The notes below the pieces were generated by a model. The model was not told the origin of the DNA and made no database searches. It saw only the letters and a list, made by a program, of their open reading frames with translations. A stretch of DNA of 64,000 nt from Coptis chinensis (Eukaryota > Streptophyta > Magnoliopsida > Ranunculales > Ranunculaceae). The translations under genes were made by a program, and so were the position numbers. The number at the start of each line of letters is the position of its first letter. The stretch's first letter is position 1. The stretch covers positions 62,001-126,000 of the forward strand of contig JADFTS010000022.1 in the NCBI GenBank assembly GCA_015680905.1, read 5' to 3'. This document shows, one piece after another, positions 46,134-62,606 of this stretch.

Positions 46134-46901
46134 AAAATAAGACAAATAAAAACTCACAAAAAGCAAAGCTAACTGACTTATTCTCGCTTCAAATACAAAT
46201 AAGGCACTACTCTAAAAGCTCCAAACAACTTCCACTATTGAAGTTTGCCATCAATTCAAAATATACATGTTGGTCTAACTACCTTGTGAAACATTCTTCC
46301 ATATGTTCTACCTCATTACAAAGTCACGATCTTCATCTAGGAAATCAAGTTAAAAACCCATCTTGAAAAAAATTAAGTTTTCACGACATACCACGTAAGA
46401 GTGTTCGACAAAAAAGCACATGTCTTATTTTATGTGCTTTCTTTCCTATTGTGTGATAACACGAGGAGGCTTTTTAGAGTTAACCAAAGATTGTTTCATT
46501 CCGCTCAGCCGGACACTCGTTGGTTTCTTTTGGCACAACAACTGTTAAGCTCCTTAAGTGATTGCAGATAGTTATGGACTACAACCTAATGACAAATTTG
46601 GTTCTAACGAAGTTTGTATTAAGGAGGATAGGATTTGCAGCTCGAAAAGGACTTAAGGCCACAAATTTTGTTGCACGCTTTGTCCTAATTATTTGTAAAA
46701 CTTGTTATCATTATAAATAAAATTTCAACTAAAAAAACAACAACAAAACCAACATTTTTTTTTTATTCAAGAGAATATACTAAAAAAAAAAAACATTTTC
46801 TTTTTATTTGAAGAGTATATACTATAAAAAAAAAAAAAAAAAAAAAAAAAAACAACAACAACAACAACAACAACATTTTTTTTTATTCAAGAGTATATAT
46901 A

Positions 46902-46936
<35 letters not shown>

Positions 46937-49900
46937 TTTTTTTTTTTAGATTATCCACTACAAAAAAAAAAAAAATAAATAAAAAAAAAAATTAAAAAAA
47001 TAAAATAAGAAAAAAAAACTCACAAAAGCAAAGCTAACTCAACTTATTCTCGCTTCAAATACAAATAAGGCACTACTCTAAAAGCTCCAAAACAACTTCC
47101 ACTATTGAAGTTTGCTCCATCAATTCAAAATATACATGTTGGTCTAACTACCTTGTGAAACATTCTTCCATATGTTCTACCTCATTACAAAGTCACGATC
47201 TTCATCTAGGAAATCTGGGTTAAAAAAACCCATCTTGAAAAATTAAGTTTTCACGCACATACCACGTGAAGAGTGTTTTAGACAAAAAAGCACATGTCTT
47301 ATTTTATGTGCTTTCTTTTTCCTATTGTGTGATAACACGAGGAGGCTTTTAGAGTTAACCAAAGATTGTTTCATTCCGCTCAGCTTTTTGACAACTGCTT
47401 GTTTTTTTGGCACAAACAACTGTTAAGCTCCTTAAGTGATTGCAGATAGTTATGGACTACAACCTAATGACAGTTGGTTCTAACGAAGTTTGTATTATTC
47501 GGAGGATAGGATTTGTAGCTCGAAGGACTTATACACACAAATTTTGTTGCACGCTTGTCCTAATTATTTGTAAAACTTGTTATCATTATAAATAAAATTT
47601 CAACTTAAAAACAACAACAAAACCAACATTTTTTTTATTCAAGAGAATATACTACAAAAAAAAAAAAAAATTTTTCTTTATTTTTTAGAGTATATACTAT
47701 AAATAAAAAAAAAAAAAAAAAAACAACAACAACAACAACAACAATATTTTCTTTTATTCAAGAGTATATACTAAAAAAAAAAAAAAAAAAAAAACAAAAA
47801 AAATCATTTTTTTTTTTTTCAGAGATTATCCACTACAAAAAAAAAAAAAAAAAAAAAAAAAATAAAAATATAAAAATAAAAAAAAAAAATAAAAACTCAC
47901 AAAAGCAAAGCTAACTGAACTTATTCTCGCTTCAAAATACAAATAAGGCACTACTACTAAAAAAGCTCCAAACAACTTCCACTATTGAAGTTTGCTCACC
48001 ATCAATTCAAAATATACATGTTGGTCTAACTACCTTGTGAAACATTCTTCCATATGTTCTACCTCATTACAAAGGCACGATCTTCATCAAGGAAATCTGA
48101 AGTTAAAAAACCCATCTTGAAAAAAATAAGTTTTCACGCACATACCACGTAGAGAGTGTTCGCACAAAAGCACATGTCTTATTTTATGTGCTTTCTTTTC
48201 CTATTGGTGATAACACGAGGAGGCTTTTGTAGAGTTAACCAAAGATTGTTTCATTCCGCTTCAGTTTCAACATTGGTTTTTTTGGCACAACAACTGTTAA
48301 GCTCCTTAAGTGATTGCAGATAGTTATGGACTACAACCTAATGACAAATTGGTTCTAACGAAGTTTGTATTCGGAGGATAGATTTGCAGCTTCAGAAAAG
48401 GACTTATGCCACAAATTGTTGCACGCTTGTCCTAATTATTTGTAAAACTTGTTATCATTATAAATAAAATTTCAACTTAAAAAAAACAAAAAACCAACAT
48501 TTTCTTTTATTCAAGAGAATATACAACAAAAAACATTTTCTTTTTTTGAAGAGTATATACTATAAATAAAAAAAAAAAAAAAAACAACAACAACAACAAT
48601 TTTTTCAAAGAATTTTTTTCAAAAGAGTATATAAAAAAAAAAAAAAAAAAAAATTTTTTTTTTTTTTCATTTATCCACTACAAAAAAAAAAAAAAAAAAA
48701 AAAAATAAAAAAAAAAAAAAAAATAAAAATAAGACAAAATAAAAACTCACAAAAGCAAAAGCTAACTCAACTTATTCTCGCTTCAAATACAAATACAAGC
48801 TGCACTACTACTAAAAAGCTCCAAACAACTTCCACTATCAAGTTTGCGCCATCAATTCAAAATATACATGTTGGTCTAACTACCTTGTGAAACATTCTTC
48901 CATATGTTCTACCTCATTACAAAGTCAATGATCTTCATCTAGGAAATCTGAAGTTAAAAAACCCATCTTGAAAAAATTAAGTTTTCACGCACATACCATA
49001 CCACGAAGAGTGTTCGCACAAAAGCACATGTCTTATTTTATGTGCTTTCTTTCCTATCAGTGATGATAACACGAGGAGGCTTTTAGAGTTAACCAAAGAT
49101 TGTTTCATTCCGCTCAGCTTTGACATTAATCGGTTTCTTCTTTTGGCACAACAACTGCTAAGCTCCTTAAGTGATTGCAGATAGTTATGGACTACAACCT
49201 AATGACAAATGGTTCTAACGAAGTTTGTATTACTTTGAGGATAGGATTTTGCGCTCGAAAGGACTTTAAGGCCACACAAATTTGTTGCACGCTTTGTCCT
49301 AATTATTTTTAAAAAACTTGTTATCATTATAAATAAAATTTCAACTTAAAACAACAACAAAAAACCAACATTTTCTTTTATTCAAGAGAATATACTACAA
49401 AAAAAAACATTTTCTTTTATTTGAAGAGTATATATATAAATAAAAAAAAAAAAAAAAAAAAAAACAACAACAACAAATTTTTTTTTTTTTATTCAAAAGT
49501 ATATACTAAAAAAAAAAAAAAAAAAAAAAAATCATTTTTTTTTTTTTTCAGATTATCCACTACAAAAACAAAAAAAAAAAAAAAAAAATAAAACCCTATA
49601 AAAAAAAAACAAAAAAAAAAAACACAAAAGCAAAGCTAACTCAACTTATTCTCGCTTCAAATACAACAAGGCACTACTCTAAAAGCTCCAAACAACTTCC
49701 ACTATTGAAGTTTGCGCCATCAATTCAAAATATACATGTTGGTCTAACTACCTTGTGAAACATTCTTCCATATGTTCTACCTCATTACAAAGTCATGATC
49801 TTCATCTAGGAAATCTGAAGTTAAAAAAACCCATCTTGAAAAAAATTAAGTTTTCACGCACATACCACGTAAGAAGAGTGTTCGCACAAAAGCACATGTC

Positions 49901-50369
49901 TTATTTTATGTGCTTTCTTTTCCTATTGTGTGATAACACGAGGAGGCTTTTAGAGTTAACCAAAGATTGTTTCATTCCGCTCAGCCGCCATTAATCATTG
50001 TTGGTTTTCTTTTGGCACAACAACTGTTAAGCTCCTTAAGTGATTGCAGATAGTTATGGACTACAACCTAATGACAAATTGGTTCTAACGAAGTTTGTAT
50101 TCGTGGAGGATAGATTTGCAGCTCAGAAAGACTTGGCGCCACCTTTTTTTGTTGCACGCTTTGTCCTAATTATTTGTAAAATTTGTTAATCATTATAAAT
50201 AAAATTTCCAACTTAAAAAAAACAACAAAACCAACATTTTTTTTTTTCAAGAGAATATAAACAAAAAAAAAAAATTTTCTTTTTATTTTGAAGAGTATAT
50301 ACTATAAATAAAAAAAAAAAAAAAAAAACAACAAACAACAAACAACAACTTTTTATTCAAGAGTATATA

Positions 50370-50420
<51 letters not shown>

Positions 50421-52109
50421 ATCATTTTTTTTTTTTTTCAGATTTATCCACTACAAAAAAAAAAAAAAAAAAAAAAAAATAAAAAACCCTAAAAAAAAGA
50501 CAAATAAAAACTCACAAAAGCAAAGCTAACTCAACTTATTCTCGCTTCAAATACAAATAAAGCAAGCACTACTCTAAAAGCTCCAAACAACTTCCACTAT
50601 TGAAGTTTGCACCATCAATTTAAAATATACATGTTGGTCTAACTACCTTGTGAAACATTCTTCCATATGTTCTACCTCATTACAAAAAGTCAATGATCTT
50701 CATCTAGGAAATCTGAAGTTAAAAATCATCATGAAAAATTAAGTTTTCACGACATACCACGAAGAGTGTTCGCACAAAAAAGCACATGTCTTATTTTATG
50801 TGCTTTCTTTTCCTATTGTGTGATAACACGAGGAGGCTTTTAGAGTTAACCAAAGATTGTTTCATTCCGCTCAGCTTTGACAATCGTTGGTTTCTTGGCA
50901 CAACAACTGTTAAGCTCCTTAAGTGATTGCAGATAGTTATGGACTACAACCTAATGACAGCTTGGTTCTAACGAAGTTTGTATTCGGAGGATAGGATTTG
51001 CAGTTCAGAAAAAGGACTTATACCACAAATTTGTTGTTGCACGCTTGTCCTAATTATTTGTAAAATTTGTTATCATTATAAATAAAATTTCAACTTAAAA
51101 AAACAACAACAAAACCAACATTTTTTCTTTTATTCAAGAGAATATACAACAAAAAAAAATTTTTCTTTTATTTGAAGAGTATATACTATAAATAAAAAAA
51201 AAAAAAAAAAAAAACAACAACAACAACAACATTTTTTTTTTATCAAGAGTATATATACAAAAAAAAAAAAAAAAAAAAAAAAATTTCATCATTTTTTTTT
51301 TTTTCAGATTATCCACTACAAAAAAAAAAAAAAAAAAAAAAAATAAAACCCTATAAAAAAATAGACAAATAAAAACACAAAAAGCAAAGCTAACTCAACT
51401 TATTCTCGCTTCAAATACAAATACAAGGCACTACTCTAAAAGCTCCAAACAACTTCCACTATTGAAGTTTGCACCATCAATTCAAAATATACATGTTGGT
51501 CTAACTACCTTGTGAAACATTCTTCCATATGTTCTACCTCATTACAAAGTCAATGATCTTCATCTAGGAAAATCTGAAGTTAAAAAACCCATCTTGAAAA
51601 ATTAAGTTTTCACGCACATACCACGTAAGAGTGTTCGCAAAAAAGCACATGTCTTATTTTATGTGCTTTTTTTCCTATTGTGTGATAACACGAGGAGGCT
51701 TTTAGAGTTAACCAAAGATTGTTTCATTCCGCTCAGGCTTCGACAATCGTTGGTTTTTTTTGGCAACAACAACTGCTAAGCTCCTTAAGTGATTGCAGAT
51801 AGTTATGGACTACAACCTAATGACAAATTGGTTCTAACGAAGTTTGTATTCAGAGGATAGGATTTGCAGCTCGTAAAGGACTTTATATCACAAATTTTTG
51901 CACGCTTTTGTCCTAATTATTTGTAAAATTTGTAATCATTATAAATAAAATTTCCACTAAAAAAACACAACAAAACCAACATTTTTTTTATTCAAGAGAA
52001 TATACAACAAAAAAATTTTTTTTATTTGAAGAGTATATACTATAAAAAAAAAAAAAAAAAAAAAACAACAACAACAACAACATTTTTTTCTTTATTCAAG
52101 AGTATATAC

Positions 52110-52143
<34 letters not shown>

Positions 52144-52163
52144 TTTTTTTCAATTATCCACTA

Positions 52164-52200
<37 letters not shown>

Positions 52201-52981
52201 AAAAAAAAAACCTAAAAAAAATAAAAAATCACAAAAGCAAAGCTAACTCAAACTTATTCTCGCTTCAAATACAAACCAAAAGCAAGCACTACTAAAAGCT
52301 CCAAACAACTTCCACTATTGAAGTTTGCACCATCAATTCAAAATATACATGTTGGTCTAACTACCTTGTGAAACATTCTTCCATATGTTCTACCTCATTA
52401 CAAAGTCACGATCTTCATCTAGGAAATCTGAAGTTAAAAAACCCATCTTGAAAAAATTAAGTTTTCACGCACATACCACGTAAGAGTGTTCAAACAAAAG
52501 CACATGTCTTATTTTATGTGCTTTCTCTTTCCTATTGTGTGATAACACGAGGAGGCTTTTAGAGTTAACCAAAGATTGTTTCATTCCGCTCAGCTTTGAC
52601 ACACCGCTTGGTTTCTTGGCACAACAACTGTAAAGCTCCTTAAGTGATTGCAGATAGTTATGGACTACAACCTAATGACAAATTGGTTCTAACGAAGTTT
52701 GTATTCGTGAGGATAGGATTTGTGCAGTCAGAAAGGACTTATAGGACTTACAAATTTTTGTTGCACGCTTTGTCCTAATTATTTGTAAAATTTGTTATCA
52801 TTATAAATAAAATTTCCACTTAAAAAACAACAACAAAACCAACATTTTTTTTTATTCAAGAGAATATACAAAAAAAAAATTTTTTCTTTATTTGAAGAGT
52901 ATATACTATAAATAAAAAAAAAAAAAAAAAAAAACAACAACAACAACAACAACATTTTTTTTTATTCAAGAGTATATACTA

Positions 52982-53018
<37 letters not shown>

Positions 53019-53042
53019 TTTTTTTTTCGAGATTATCCACCA

Positions 53043-53079
<37 letters not shown>

Positions 53080-53839
53080 AAAATAAAAACAAATAAAAAA
53101 AACACAAAAGCAAAAGCTAATCAACTTATTCTCGCTTCAAATACAAAAGCAACACTACTACTAAAAAGCTCCAAACAACTTCCACTATTGAAGTTTGCTG
53201 CCATCAATTCAAAATATACATGTTGGTCTAACTACCTTGTGAAACATTCTTCCATATGTTCTACCTCATTACAAAGTCACGATCTTCATCTAGGAAATCA
53301 AGTTAAAAAAAAACCCATCTTGAAAAAATTAAGTTTTCACGACATACCACGAAGAGTTTCAGAAAAAGCACATGTCTTATTTTATGTGCTTTCTTTTCCT
53401 ATTGTGTGATAACACGAGGAGGCTTTTAGAGTTAACCAAAGATTGTTTCATTCCGCTCAGGCCGACAATCGTTGGTTTCTTGGCACAACAACTGTTAAGC
53501 TCCTTAAGTGATTGCAGATAGTTATGGACTACAACCTAAATGACAAATTGGTTCTAACGAAGTTTGTATTCGGAGGATAGATTTGCAGTAGCTCGTAAAA
53601 AGACTTAAGGCACAAAAAATTGTTGCACGCTTGTCCTAATTATTTGTAAAATTTGTTAATCATTATAAATAAAATTTCCACTTAAAAACAACAAAAAACC
53701 AACATTTTTTTTATTCAAGAGAATATACAACAAAAAAAACATTTTCTTTTATTTTGAAGAGTATATACTATAAATAAAAAAAAAAAAAAAAAAAAACAAC
53801 AACAACAACAACAACATTTTTTTTTATCAAGAGTATATA

Positions 53840-53876
<37 letters not shown>

Positions 53877-54705
53877 AATCATTTTTTTTTTTTTTCAGAT
53901 TATCCACTAAAAAAAAAAAAAAAAAAAAAAAAAAAATAAAACCCTAAAAAATAAGAAAATCAAAAACTCACAAAAGCAAAGCTAATCAACTTATTCTCGC
54001 TTCAAATACAAGGCACACTACTCTAAAAAAGCTCCAAACAACTTCCACTATTGAAGTTTGCCATCATCAATTCAAAATATACATGTTGGTCTAACTACCT
54101 TGTGAAACATTCTTCCATATGTTCTACCTCATTACAAAGTCAATGATCTTCATCTAGGAAATCTGGGTTAAAACCCATCTTGAAAAAATTAAGTTTTCAC
54201 GCACATACCACGAAGAGTGTTCGCACAAAAGCACATGTCTTATTTTATGTGCTTTTTTTCTATTGTGTGATAACACGAGGAGGCTTTTGTAGAGTTAACC
54301 AAAGATTGTTTCATTCCGCTCAGCCGACACATCGCTTTGGTTTCTTGGCACAAACAACTGCTAAGCTCCTTAAGTGATTGCAGATAGTTATGGACTACAA
54401 CCTAATGACAAATGGTTCTAACGAAGTTTGTATTCGGAGGATAGGATTTGCAGCTCGAAAAGGACTTATATCACAAAATTGTTGCACGCTTTGTCCTAAT
54501 TATTTGTAAAATTTGTTAATCATTATAAATAAAATTTCAACTTAAAAAACAACAACAAAAAACCAACATTTTTTTTATTCAAGAGAATATACTAACAAAA
54601 AAAAATTTTTTTTTTATTTGAAGAGTATATACTATAAATAAAAAAAAAAAAAAAAAAAACAACAACAACAACAACAACATTTTTTTTATTCAAGAGTATA
54701 TACTA

Positions 54706-54750
<45 letters not shown>

Positions 54751-55573
54751 TTTTTTTTTTTTTCATTATCCATCCACAAAACAAAAAAAAAAAAAAAAAA
54801 TAAAACCCTATAAAAATAAGACAAATCAAAACTCACAAAAGCAAAGCTAAACTGAACTTATTCTCGCTTCAAATACAAATAAAGGCACTACTCTAAAAGC
54901 TCCAAACAACTTCCACTATTGAAGTTTGCACCATCAATTCAAAATATACATGTTGGTCTAACTACCTTGTGAAACATTCTTCATCCATATGTTCTACCTC
55001 ATTACAAAGTCACGATCTTCATCTAGGAAATCTGGTTAAAAAAAACCCATCTTGAAAAAATTAAGTTTTCACGCACATACCACGTAAGAGTGTTCGCAAA
55101 AAGCACATGTCTTATTTTATGTGCTTTCTTTCCTATTGTGTGATAACACGAGGAGGCTTTTAGAGTTAACCAAAGATTGTTTCATTCCGCTCAGCTCAAA
55201 TCATTGGTTTTTTTGGCACAACAACTGCTAAGCTCCTTAAGTGATTGCAGATAGTTATGGACTACAACCTAATGACAAATTGTTCTAAACGAGTTTTGTA
55301 TTCGTGAGGATAGGATTTGCAGCTCGAAAAGGACTTGGCCACAAAATTTTGTTGCACGCTTGTCCTAATTATTTGTAAAATTTGTAATCATTATAAATAA
55401 AATTTCCAACTAAAAAAAACAACAAAAAAACCAACATTTTATTTTATTCAAGAGAATATACAACAAAAAAAAAATTTTCTTTTATTTGAAGAGTATATAC
55501 TATAAATAAAAAAAAAAAAAAAAAACAACAACAACAAACAACAACAACATTTTCTTTTATTCAAGAGTATATA

Positions 55574-55606
<33 letters not shown>

Positions 55607-56458
55607 ATTTTTTTTTTTTAAACAATTATCCATTTTTTTTTTTCAAAAAAAATCCACTAAAAAAAAAAAAAAAAAAATAAAAAATAAAACCCTATAAAAA
55701 AGAGAAAATAAAAACTCACAAAAGCAAAGCTAACTCAACTTATTCTCGCTTCAAATACAACAAGGCACTACTCTAAAAGCTCCAAACAACTTCCACTATT
55801 GAAGTTTTGCGCCATCAATTCAAAATATACATGTTGGGTCTAACTACCTTGTGAAACATTCTTCCATATGTTCTACCTCATTACAAAGTCACGATCTTCA
55901 TCTAGGAAATCTGGGTTAAAAATCCCATCTTGAAAAAAATAAGTTTTCACGACATACCACGAAGAAGAGTGTTCGAAAAAAAGCACATGTCTTATTTTAT
56001 GTGCTTTCTTTTCCTATTGTGTGATAAACACGAGGAGGCTTTTTAGAGTTAACCAAAGATTGTTTCATTCCGCTCAGCCGACAATCGCTTGTTTTCTTTT
56101 GGCACAACAACTGTTAAGCTCCTTAAGTGATTGCAGATAGTTATGGACTACAACCTAATGACAAATTTGGTTCTAACGAAGTTTGTATTCGTGGAGGATA
56201 GGATTTGCAGCTCGAAAAAAGGACTTAGGCCACAAAATTTTGTTGCGCTTGTCCTAATTATTTTTTTGTAAATTTGTAATCATTATAAATAAAATTTCCA
56301 CTTAAAAAACAACAAAAAAAACATTTTTTTTATTCAAGAGAATATACAACAAAAAAACATTTTCTTTTATTTGAAGAGTATATACTATAAATAAAAAAAA
56401 AAAAAAAAAAAAACAACAACAACAACAACAACAACAACTTTTTTTTCAAGAGTATATA

Positions 56459-56493
<35 letters not shown>

Positions 56494-57328
56494 TTTTTTC
56501 ATTTTTTTTTTTTTTTTTGAGATTATCCACTACAAAAAAAAAAAAAAAAAAAAATAAAACCCTATAAAAATAAGACAAATCAAAAACTCACAAAAAAAGC
56601 AAAGCTAACTCAACTTATTCTCGCTTCAAATACAAAAACAAAGGCACTACTCTAAAAGCTCCAAACAACTTCCACTATTGAAGTTTGCCATCAATTTAAA
56701 AATATACATGTTGGTCTAACTACCTTGTGAAACATTCTTCCATATGTTCTACCTCATTACAAAGTCACGATCTTCATCTAGGAAATCTGGGTTAAAAAAA
56801 CCCATCTTGAAAAAATTAAGTTTTCACGCACATACCACGTAAGAGTGTTCGCAAAAAAAGCACATGTCTTATTTTATGTGCTTTCTTTCCTATTGTGATA
56901 AACACGAGGAGGCTTTTAGAGTTAACCAAAGATTGTTTCATTCCGCTCAGTTTTGACAATCGCTGGTTTCTTGGCACAACAACTGTTAAGCTCCTTAAGT
57001 GATTGCAGATAGTTATGGACTACAACCTAATGACAATTGGTTCTAACGAAGTTTGTATTCGTGAGGATAGGATTTGCAGCTCAGAAAGGACTTATGGCCA
57101 CAAATTTGTTGCACGCTTTGTCCTAATTATTTGTAAAATTTGTAATCATTATAAATAAAATTTCCACTAAAAAAACAACAAAACCAACATTTTGTTTTAT
57201 TCAAGAGAATATACAAAAAAAAAACATTTTTTTTTTATTTGAAGAGTATATACTATAAATAAAAAAAAAAAAAAAATAAAAAAAACAACAACAACAACAA
57301 CATTTTTTTTATTCAAGAGTATATACTA

Positions 57329-57361
<33 letters not shown>

Positions 57362-58159
57362 AACATCATTTTTTTTTTTTCAGATTATCCACTACAAAAA
57401 AAAAAAAAAAAAAAAAAAAAAAATAAAACCCTATAAAAATAAGACAAATAAAAAAACTCACAAAAAAGCAAAGCTAACTCAACTTATTCTCGCTCAAAAT
57501 ACAACAAGGCACTACTCTAAAAGCTCCAAACAACTTCCACTATTGAAGTTTGCATCCATCAATTTAAAATATACATGTTGGTCTAACTACCTTGTGAAAC
57601 ATTCTTCCATATGTTCTACCTCATTACAAAGTCACGATCTTCATCTAGGAAATCTGGGTTAAAAAAAAACCCATCTTGAAAAAAAAAATAAGTTTTCACG
57701 CACATACCACGTAAGAGTGTTCGCAAAAAAGCACATGTCTTATTTTATGTGCTTTCTTTTTCTATTGTGTGATAACACGAGGAGGCTTTTTTAGAGTTAA
57801 CCAAAGATTGTTTCATTCCGCTCAGCCGACACACTGGTTTCTTTCTTGGCAACAACTGCTAAGCTCCTTAAGTGATTGCAGATAGTTATGGACTACAACC
57901 TAATGACAAATACTTGGTTCTAACGAAGTTTGTATTCGTGAGGATAGGATTTGCAGCTCAAAAGGACTTTAGGCCACAAATTTGTTGTTGCACGCTTGTC
58001 CTAATTATTTGTAAAATTTGTAATCATTATAAATAAAATTTCCACTTAAAAACAACAACAAAACCAACATTTTGTTTTATTCGAAGAGAATATACAACAA
58101 AAAAAAAAATTTTCTTTTATTTGAAGAGTATATACTATAAATAAAAAAAAAAAAAAAAA

Positions 58160-58191
<32 letters not shown>

Positions 58192-58217
58192 TTTATTTTA
58201 TTCAAGAGTATATACTA

Positions 58218-58258
<41 letters not shown>

Positions 58259-59142
58259 TTTTTTTTTTTAGATTATCCACTACAAAAAAAAAAAAAAAAA
58301 AAAAAAAAAACTATAAAAATAAAAAAAAAATAAAAATCAAAAAAAAAGCAAAGCTAACTCAACTTATTCTCGCTTCAAATACAAATACAAGCACTACTAC
58401 TAAAAAGCTCCAAACAACTTCCACTATTGAAGTTTTGCCATCAATTCAAAATATACATGTTGGTCTAACTACCTTGTGAAACATTCATCCATATGTTCTA
58501 CCTCATTACAAAGTCACGATCTTCATCTAGGGAAATCTCAAGTTAAAAATCCCATCTTGAAAAAATAAGTTTTCACGCATATACCACGTAAGAGTGTCAT
58601 TAAAAAAGCACATGTCTTATTTTATGTGCTTTCTTTTCCTATTGTGTGATAACACGAGGAGGCTTGTAGAGTTAACCAAAGATTGTTTCATTCCGCTCGC
58701 TTTTTCGAATCGTTGGTTTTTGGCACAACAACTGTTAAGCTCCTTAAGTGATTGCAGATAGTTATGGACTACAACCTAATGACAACTTGGTTCTAACGAA
58801 GTTTGTATTCGTGAGGATAGGATTTGCAGCTCGTAAAAGGACTTATACACAAATTTTTTGTTGCACGCTTTGTCCTAATTATTTGTAAAATTTGTAATCA
58901 TTATAAATAAAATTTCCACTTAAAAACAACAACAAAAAACCAACATTTTATTTTATTCAAGAGAATATACAACAAAAAAACATTTTTTTTTATTTGAAGA
59001 GTATATACTATAAATAAAAAAAAAAAAAAAAAAAACAAAAACAAAAACAACAACAACAACAATTTATTTATATTCAAAATAAATAAAACAAAAAAAAAAA
59101 AAAAAAAAAATCATTTTTTTTTTTTTCGTAGATTATCCACTA

Positions 59143-59188
<46 letters not shown>

Positions 59189-59939
59189 AGACAAATCAAA
59201 AAAACACAAAAAGCAAAGCTAAACTTAACTTATTCTCGCTTCAAATACAATAAGGCACTACTCTAAAAGCTCCAAACAACTTCCACTATTGAAGTTTGCC
59301 CATCAATTCAAAATATATATGTTGGGTCTAACTACCTTGTGAAACATTCTTCCATATGTTCTACCTCATTACAAAGTCAATGATCTTCATCATCTAGAAA
59401 ATCTGGGTTAAAAATCCCATCTTGAAAAAAATTAAGTTTTCACGCACATACCACGAAGAGAGTGTTTCGCACAAAAGCACATGTCTTATTTTATGTGCTT
59501 TCTTTCCTATCAGGTGATAACACGAGGAGGCTTTTAGAGTTAACCAAAGATTGTTTCATTCCGCTCAGCCACAATCGTTGGTTTCTTGGCACAACAACTG
59601 TTAAGCTCCTTAAGTGATTGCAGATAGTTATGGACTACAACCTAATGACAAATTGGTTCTAACGAAGTTTGTATTCGGAGGAGGATAGATTTGGTAGCTC
59701 GAAAAGGACTTGGGCACAAATTTGTTGCACGCTTGTCCTAATTATTTGTAAAATTTGTAATCATTATAAATAAAATTTCAACTTAAAAAACAACAACAAA
59801 ACCAACATTTTGTTTTATTCAAGAGAATATACAACAAAAAAAAAACATTATTTTTTTTGTATATATAAATAAATAAAAAAAAAAAAAAAAAAAAACAACA
59901 ACAACAACAACAATTTCTTTTATTCAAGAGTATATACTA

Positions 59940-59973
<34 letters not shown>

Positions 59974-60802
59974 AATTTTTTTTTTTTTTAGATTATCCAC
60001 TACAAAAAAAAAAAAAAAAAAAAAAAAAACTATAAAAATAAGACAAATCAAAAACTCACAAAAAAAAGCTAAACTCAACTTATTCTCTTCAAATACAACA
60101 AGGCACTACTCTAAAAAAGCCAAACAACTTCCACTATTGAAGTTTGCCATCAATTTAAAAAATATACATGTTGGTCTAACTACCTTGTGAAAACATTCTT
60201 CCATATGTTCTACCTCATTACAAAGTCACGATCTTCATCTAGGAAATCTGGGTTAAAAAAATCCCATCTTGAAAAAAATTAAGTTTTCACGCACATACCA
60301 CGAAGAGTGTTTCGCATAAAAAAGCACATGTCTTATTTTATGTGCTTTTTTTCCTATCCTATGTGATAACACGAGGAGGCTTTAGAGTTAACCAAAGATT
60401 GTTTCATTCCGCTCAGCCGAACATTAATCGCGGTTTTCTTGGCACAAACAACTGCTAAGCTCCTTAAGTGATTGCAGATAGTTATGGACTACAACCTAAT
60501 GACAAATTGGTTCTAACGAAGTTTGTATTCGAGGATAGGATTTGCAGCTCAGAAAAGGACTTTATACACAAACCTTTTTTGCACGCTTTGTCCTAATTAT
60601 TTGTAAAATTTGTAATCATTATAAATAAAATTTCCAACTTAAAAACAACAACAAAACCAACATTTTGTTTTATTCAAGAGAATATACAACAAAAAAACAT
60701 TTTCTTTTATTTGAAGAGTATATACTATAAATAAAAAAAAAAAAAAAAAAAAAAAACAACAACAACAAAAACAACAACATTTTTTTTATTCAAGAGTATA
60801 TA

Positions 60803-60848
<46 letters not shown>

Positions 60849-61691
60849 TTTTTTTTTTCAGATTATCCACTACAAAAAAAAAAAAAAAAAAAAAAAATAA
60901 AACCTATAAAAAAAATAGACAAATCAAAAAAACTCAAAAAAGCAAAGCTAACTCAAACTTATTCTCGCTTCAAATACAAATAAGGCACTACTCTAAAAGC
61001 TCCAAACAACTTCCACTATTGAAGTTTGCCATCAATTTAAAATATACATGTTGGTCTAACTACCTTGTGAAACATTCTTCCATATGTTCTACCTCATTAC
61101 AAAAGTCAATGATCTTCATCTAGGAAATCTGGGTTAAAAAACCCATCTTGAAAAAATTAAGTTTTCACGCACATACCACGAAGAAGAGTGTTCGTATAAA
61201 AAAAGCATGTCTTATTTTATGTGCTTTCTTTTCCTATTGTGGTGATAACACGAGGAGGCTTTTAGAGTTAACCAAAGATTGTTTCATTCCATTCGCTTTC
61301 GGCACATCACCGGTTTTTTTGGCAACAACTGCTAAGCTCCTTAAGTGATTGCAGATAGTTATGGACTACAACCTAATGACAAATTGGTTCTAACGAAGTT
61401 TGTATTCGGAGGATAGGATTTGCAGCTCGTAAAAAGACTTGCGGCCACAAAATGTTGTCAGACGCTTGTCCTAATTATTTGTAAAATTTGTAATCATTAT
61501 AAATAAAAAATTTCCAACTTAAAAAACAACAACAAAACCAACATTTTTTTTATTTCAAGAAATATACAACAAAAAAAAAAAAATTTTTTTTTATTTGAAG
61601 AGTATATACTATAAATAAAAAAAAAAAAAAAAAAAAACAACAACAACAACAACAACAACAACATTTTCTTTTATTCAAGAGTATATATATA

Positions 61692-61728
<37 letters not shown>

Positions 61729-62573
61729 TTTTTTTTTTTTCAGAGATTATCCACTACAAAAAAAAAAAAAAAAAAAAAAAAAAATAAAACCCTATAAAAA
61801 TAAGACAAATCAAAAACTCACAAAAGCAAAGCTAACTCAACTTATTCTCGCTTCAAATACAAATACAAGCAAGCACTACTCTAAAAGCTCCAAACAACTT
61901 CCACTATTGAAGTTTGCATCCATCAATTTAAAATATACATGTTGGTCTAACTACCTTGTGAAACATTCTTCCATATGTTCTACCTCATTACAAAGTCACG
62001 ATCTTCATCTAGGAAATCTGGTTAAAAAATCCATCTTGAAAAAATAAAGTTTTCACGACACATACCACGTGAAGAGTGTTCGCACAAAAGCACATGTCTT
62101 ATTTTATGTGCTTTCTTTTTTCTATTGTGTGATAACACGAGGAGGCTTTTAGAGTTAACCAAAGATTGTTTCATTCCGCTCAGCCACATCATTGTTGGTT
62201 TTTGGCACAACAATCTGTTAAGCTCCTTAAGTGATTGCAGATAGTTATGGACTACAACCTAATGACAAATTGGTTCTAACGAAGTTGTATTTCGGAGGAT
62301 ATAGGATTTGCAGCTCAGAAAAGACTTGGCCACAAAAAATTTGTTGCACGCTTGTCCTAATTATTTGTAAAATTTGTAATCATTATAAATAAAATTTCCA
62401 ACTTAAAAAAACAACAACAAAAAACCAACATTTTTTTTTTATTCAAGAGAATATACAACAAAAAAAAATTTTTCTTTTATTTTGAAGAGTATATACTATA
62501 AATAAAAAAAAAAAAAAAAAAAAAAACAACAACAACAACAACAACATTTTCTTTTATTCAAGAGTATATACTA

Positions 62574-62606
<33 letters not shown>

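Noticed and set aside
41036-61348. Recurrent short plus-strand ORFs starting MKHSSICSTSLQ or MKKLSFHAHT in the satellite
   Set aside because: Frame and length differ from unit to unit because of indels, there is no Kozak or splice context, and the ends vary. Not a conserved peptide.
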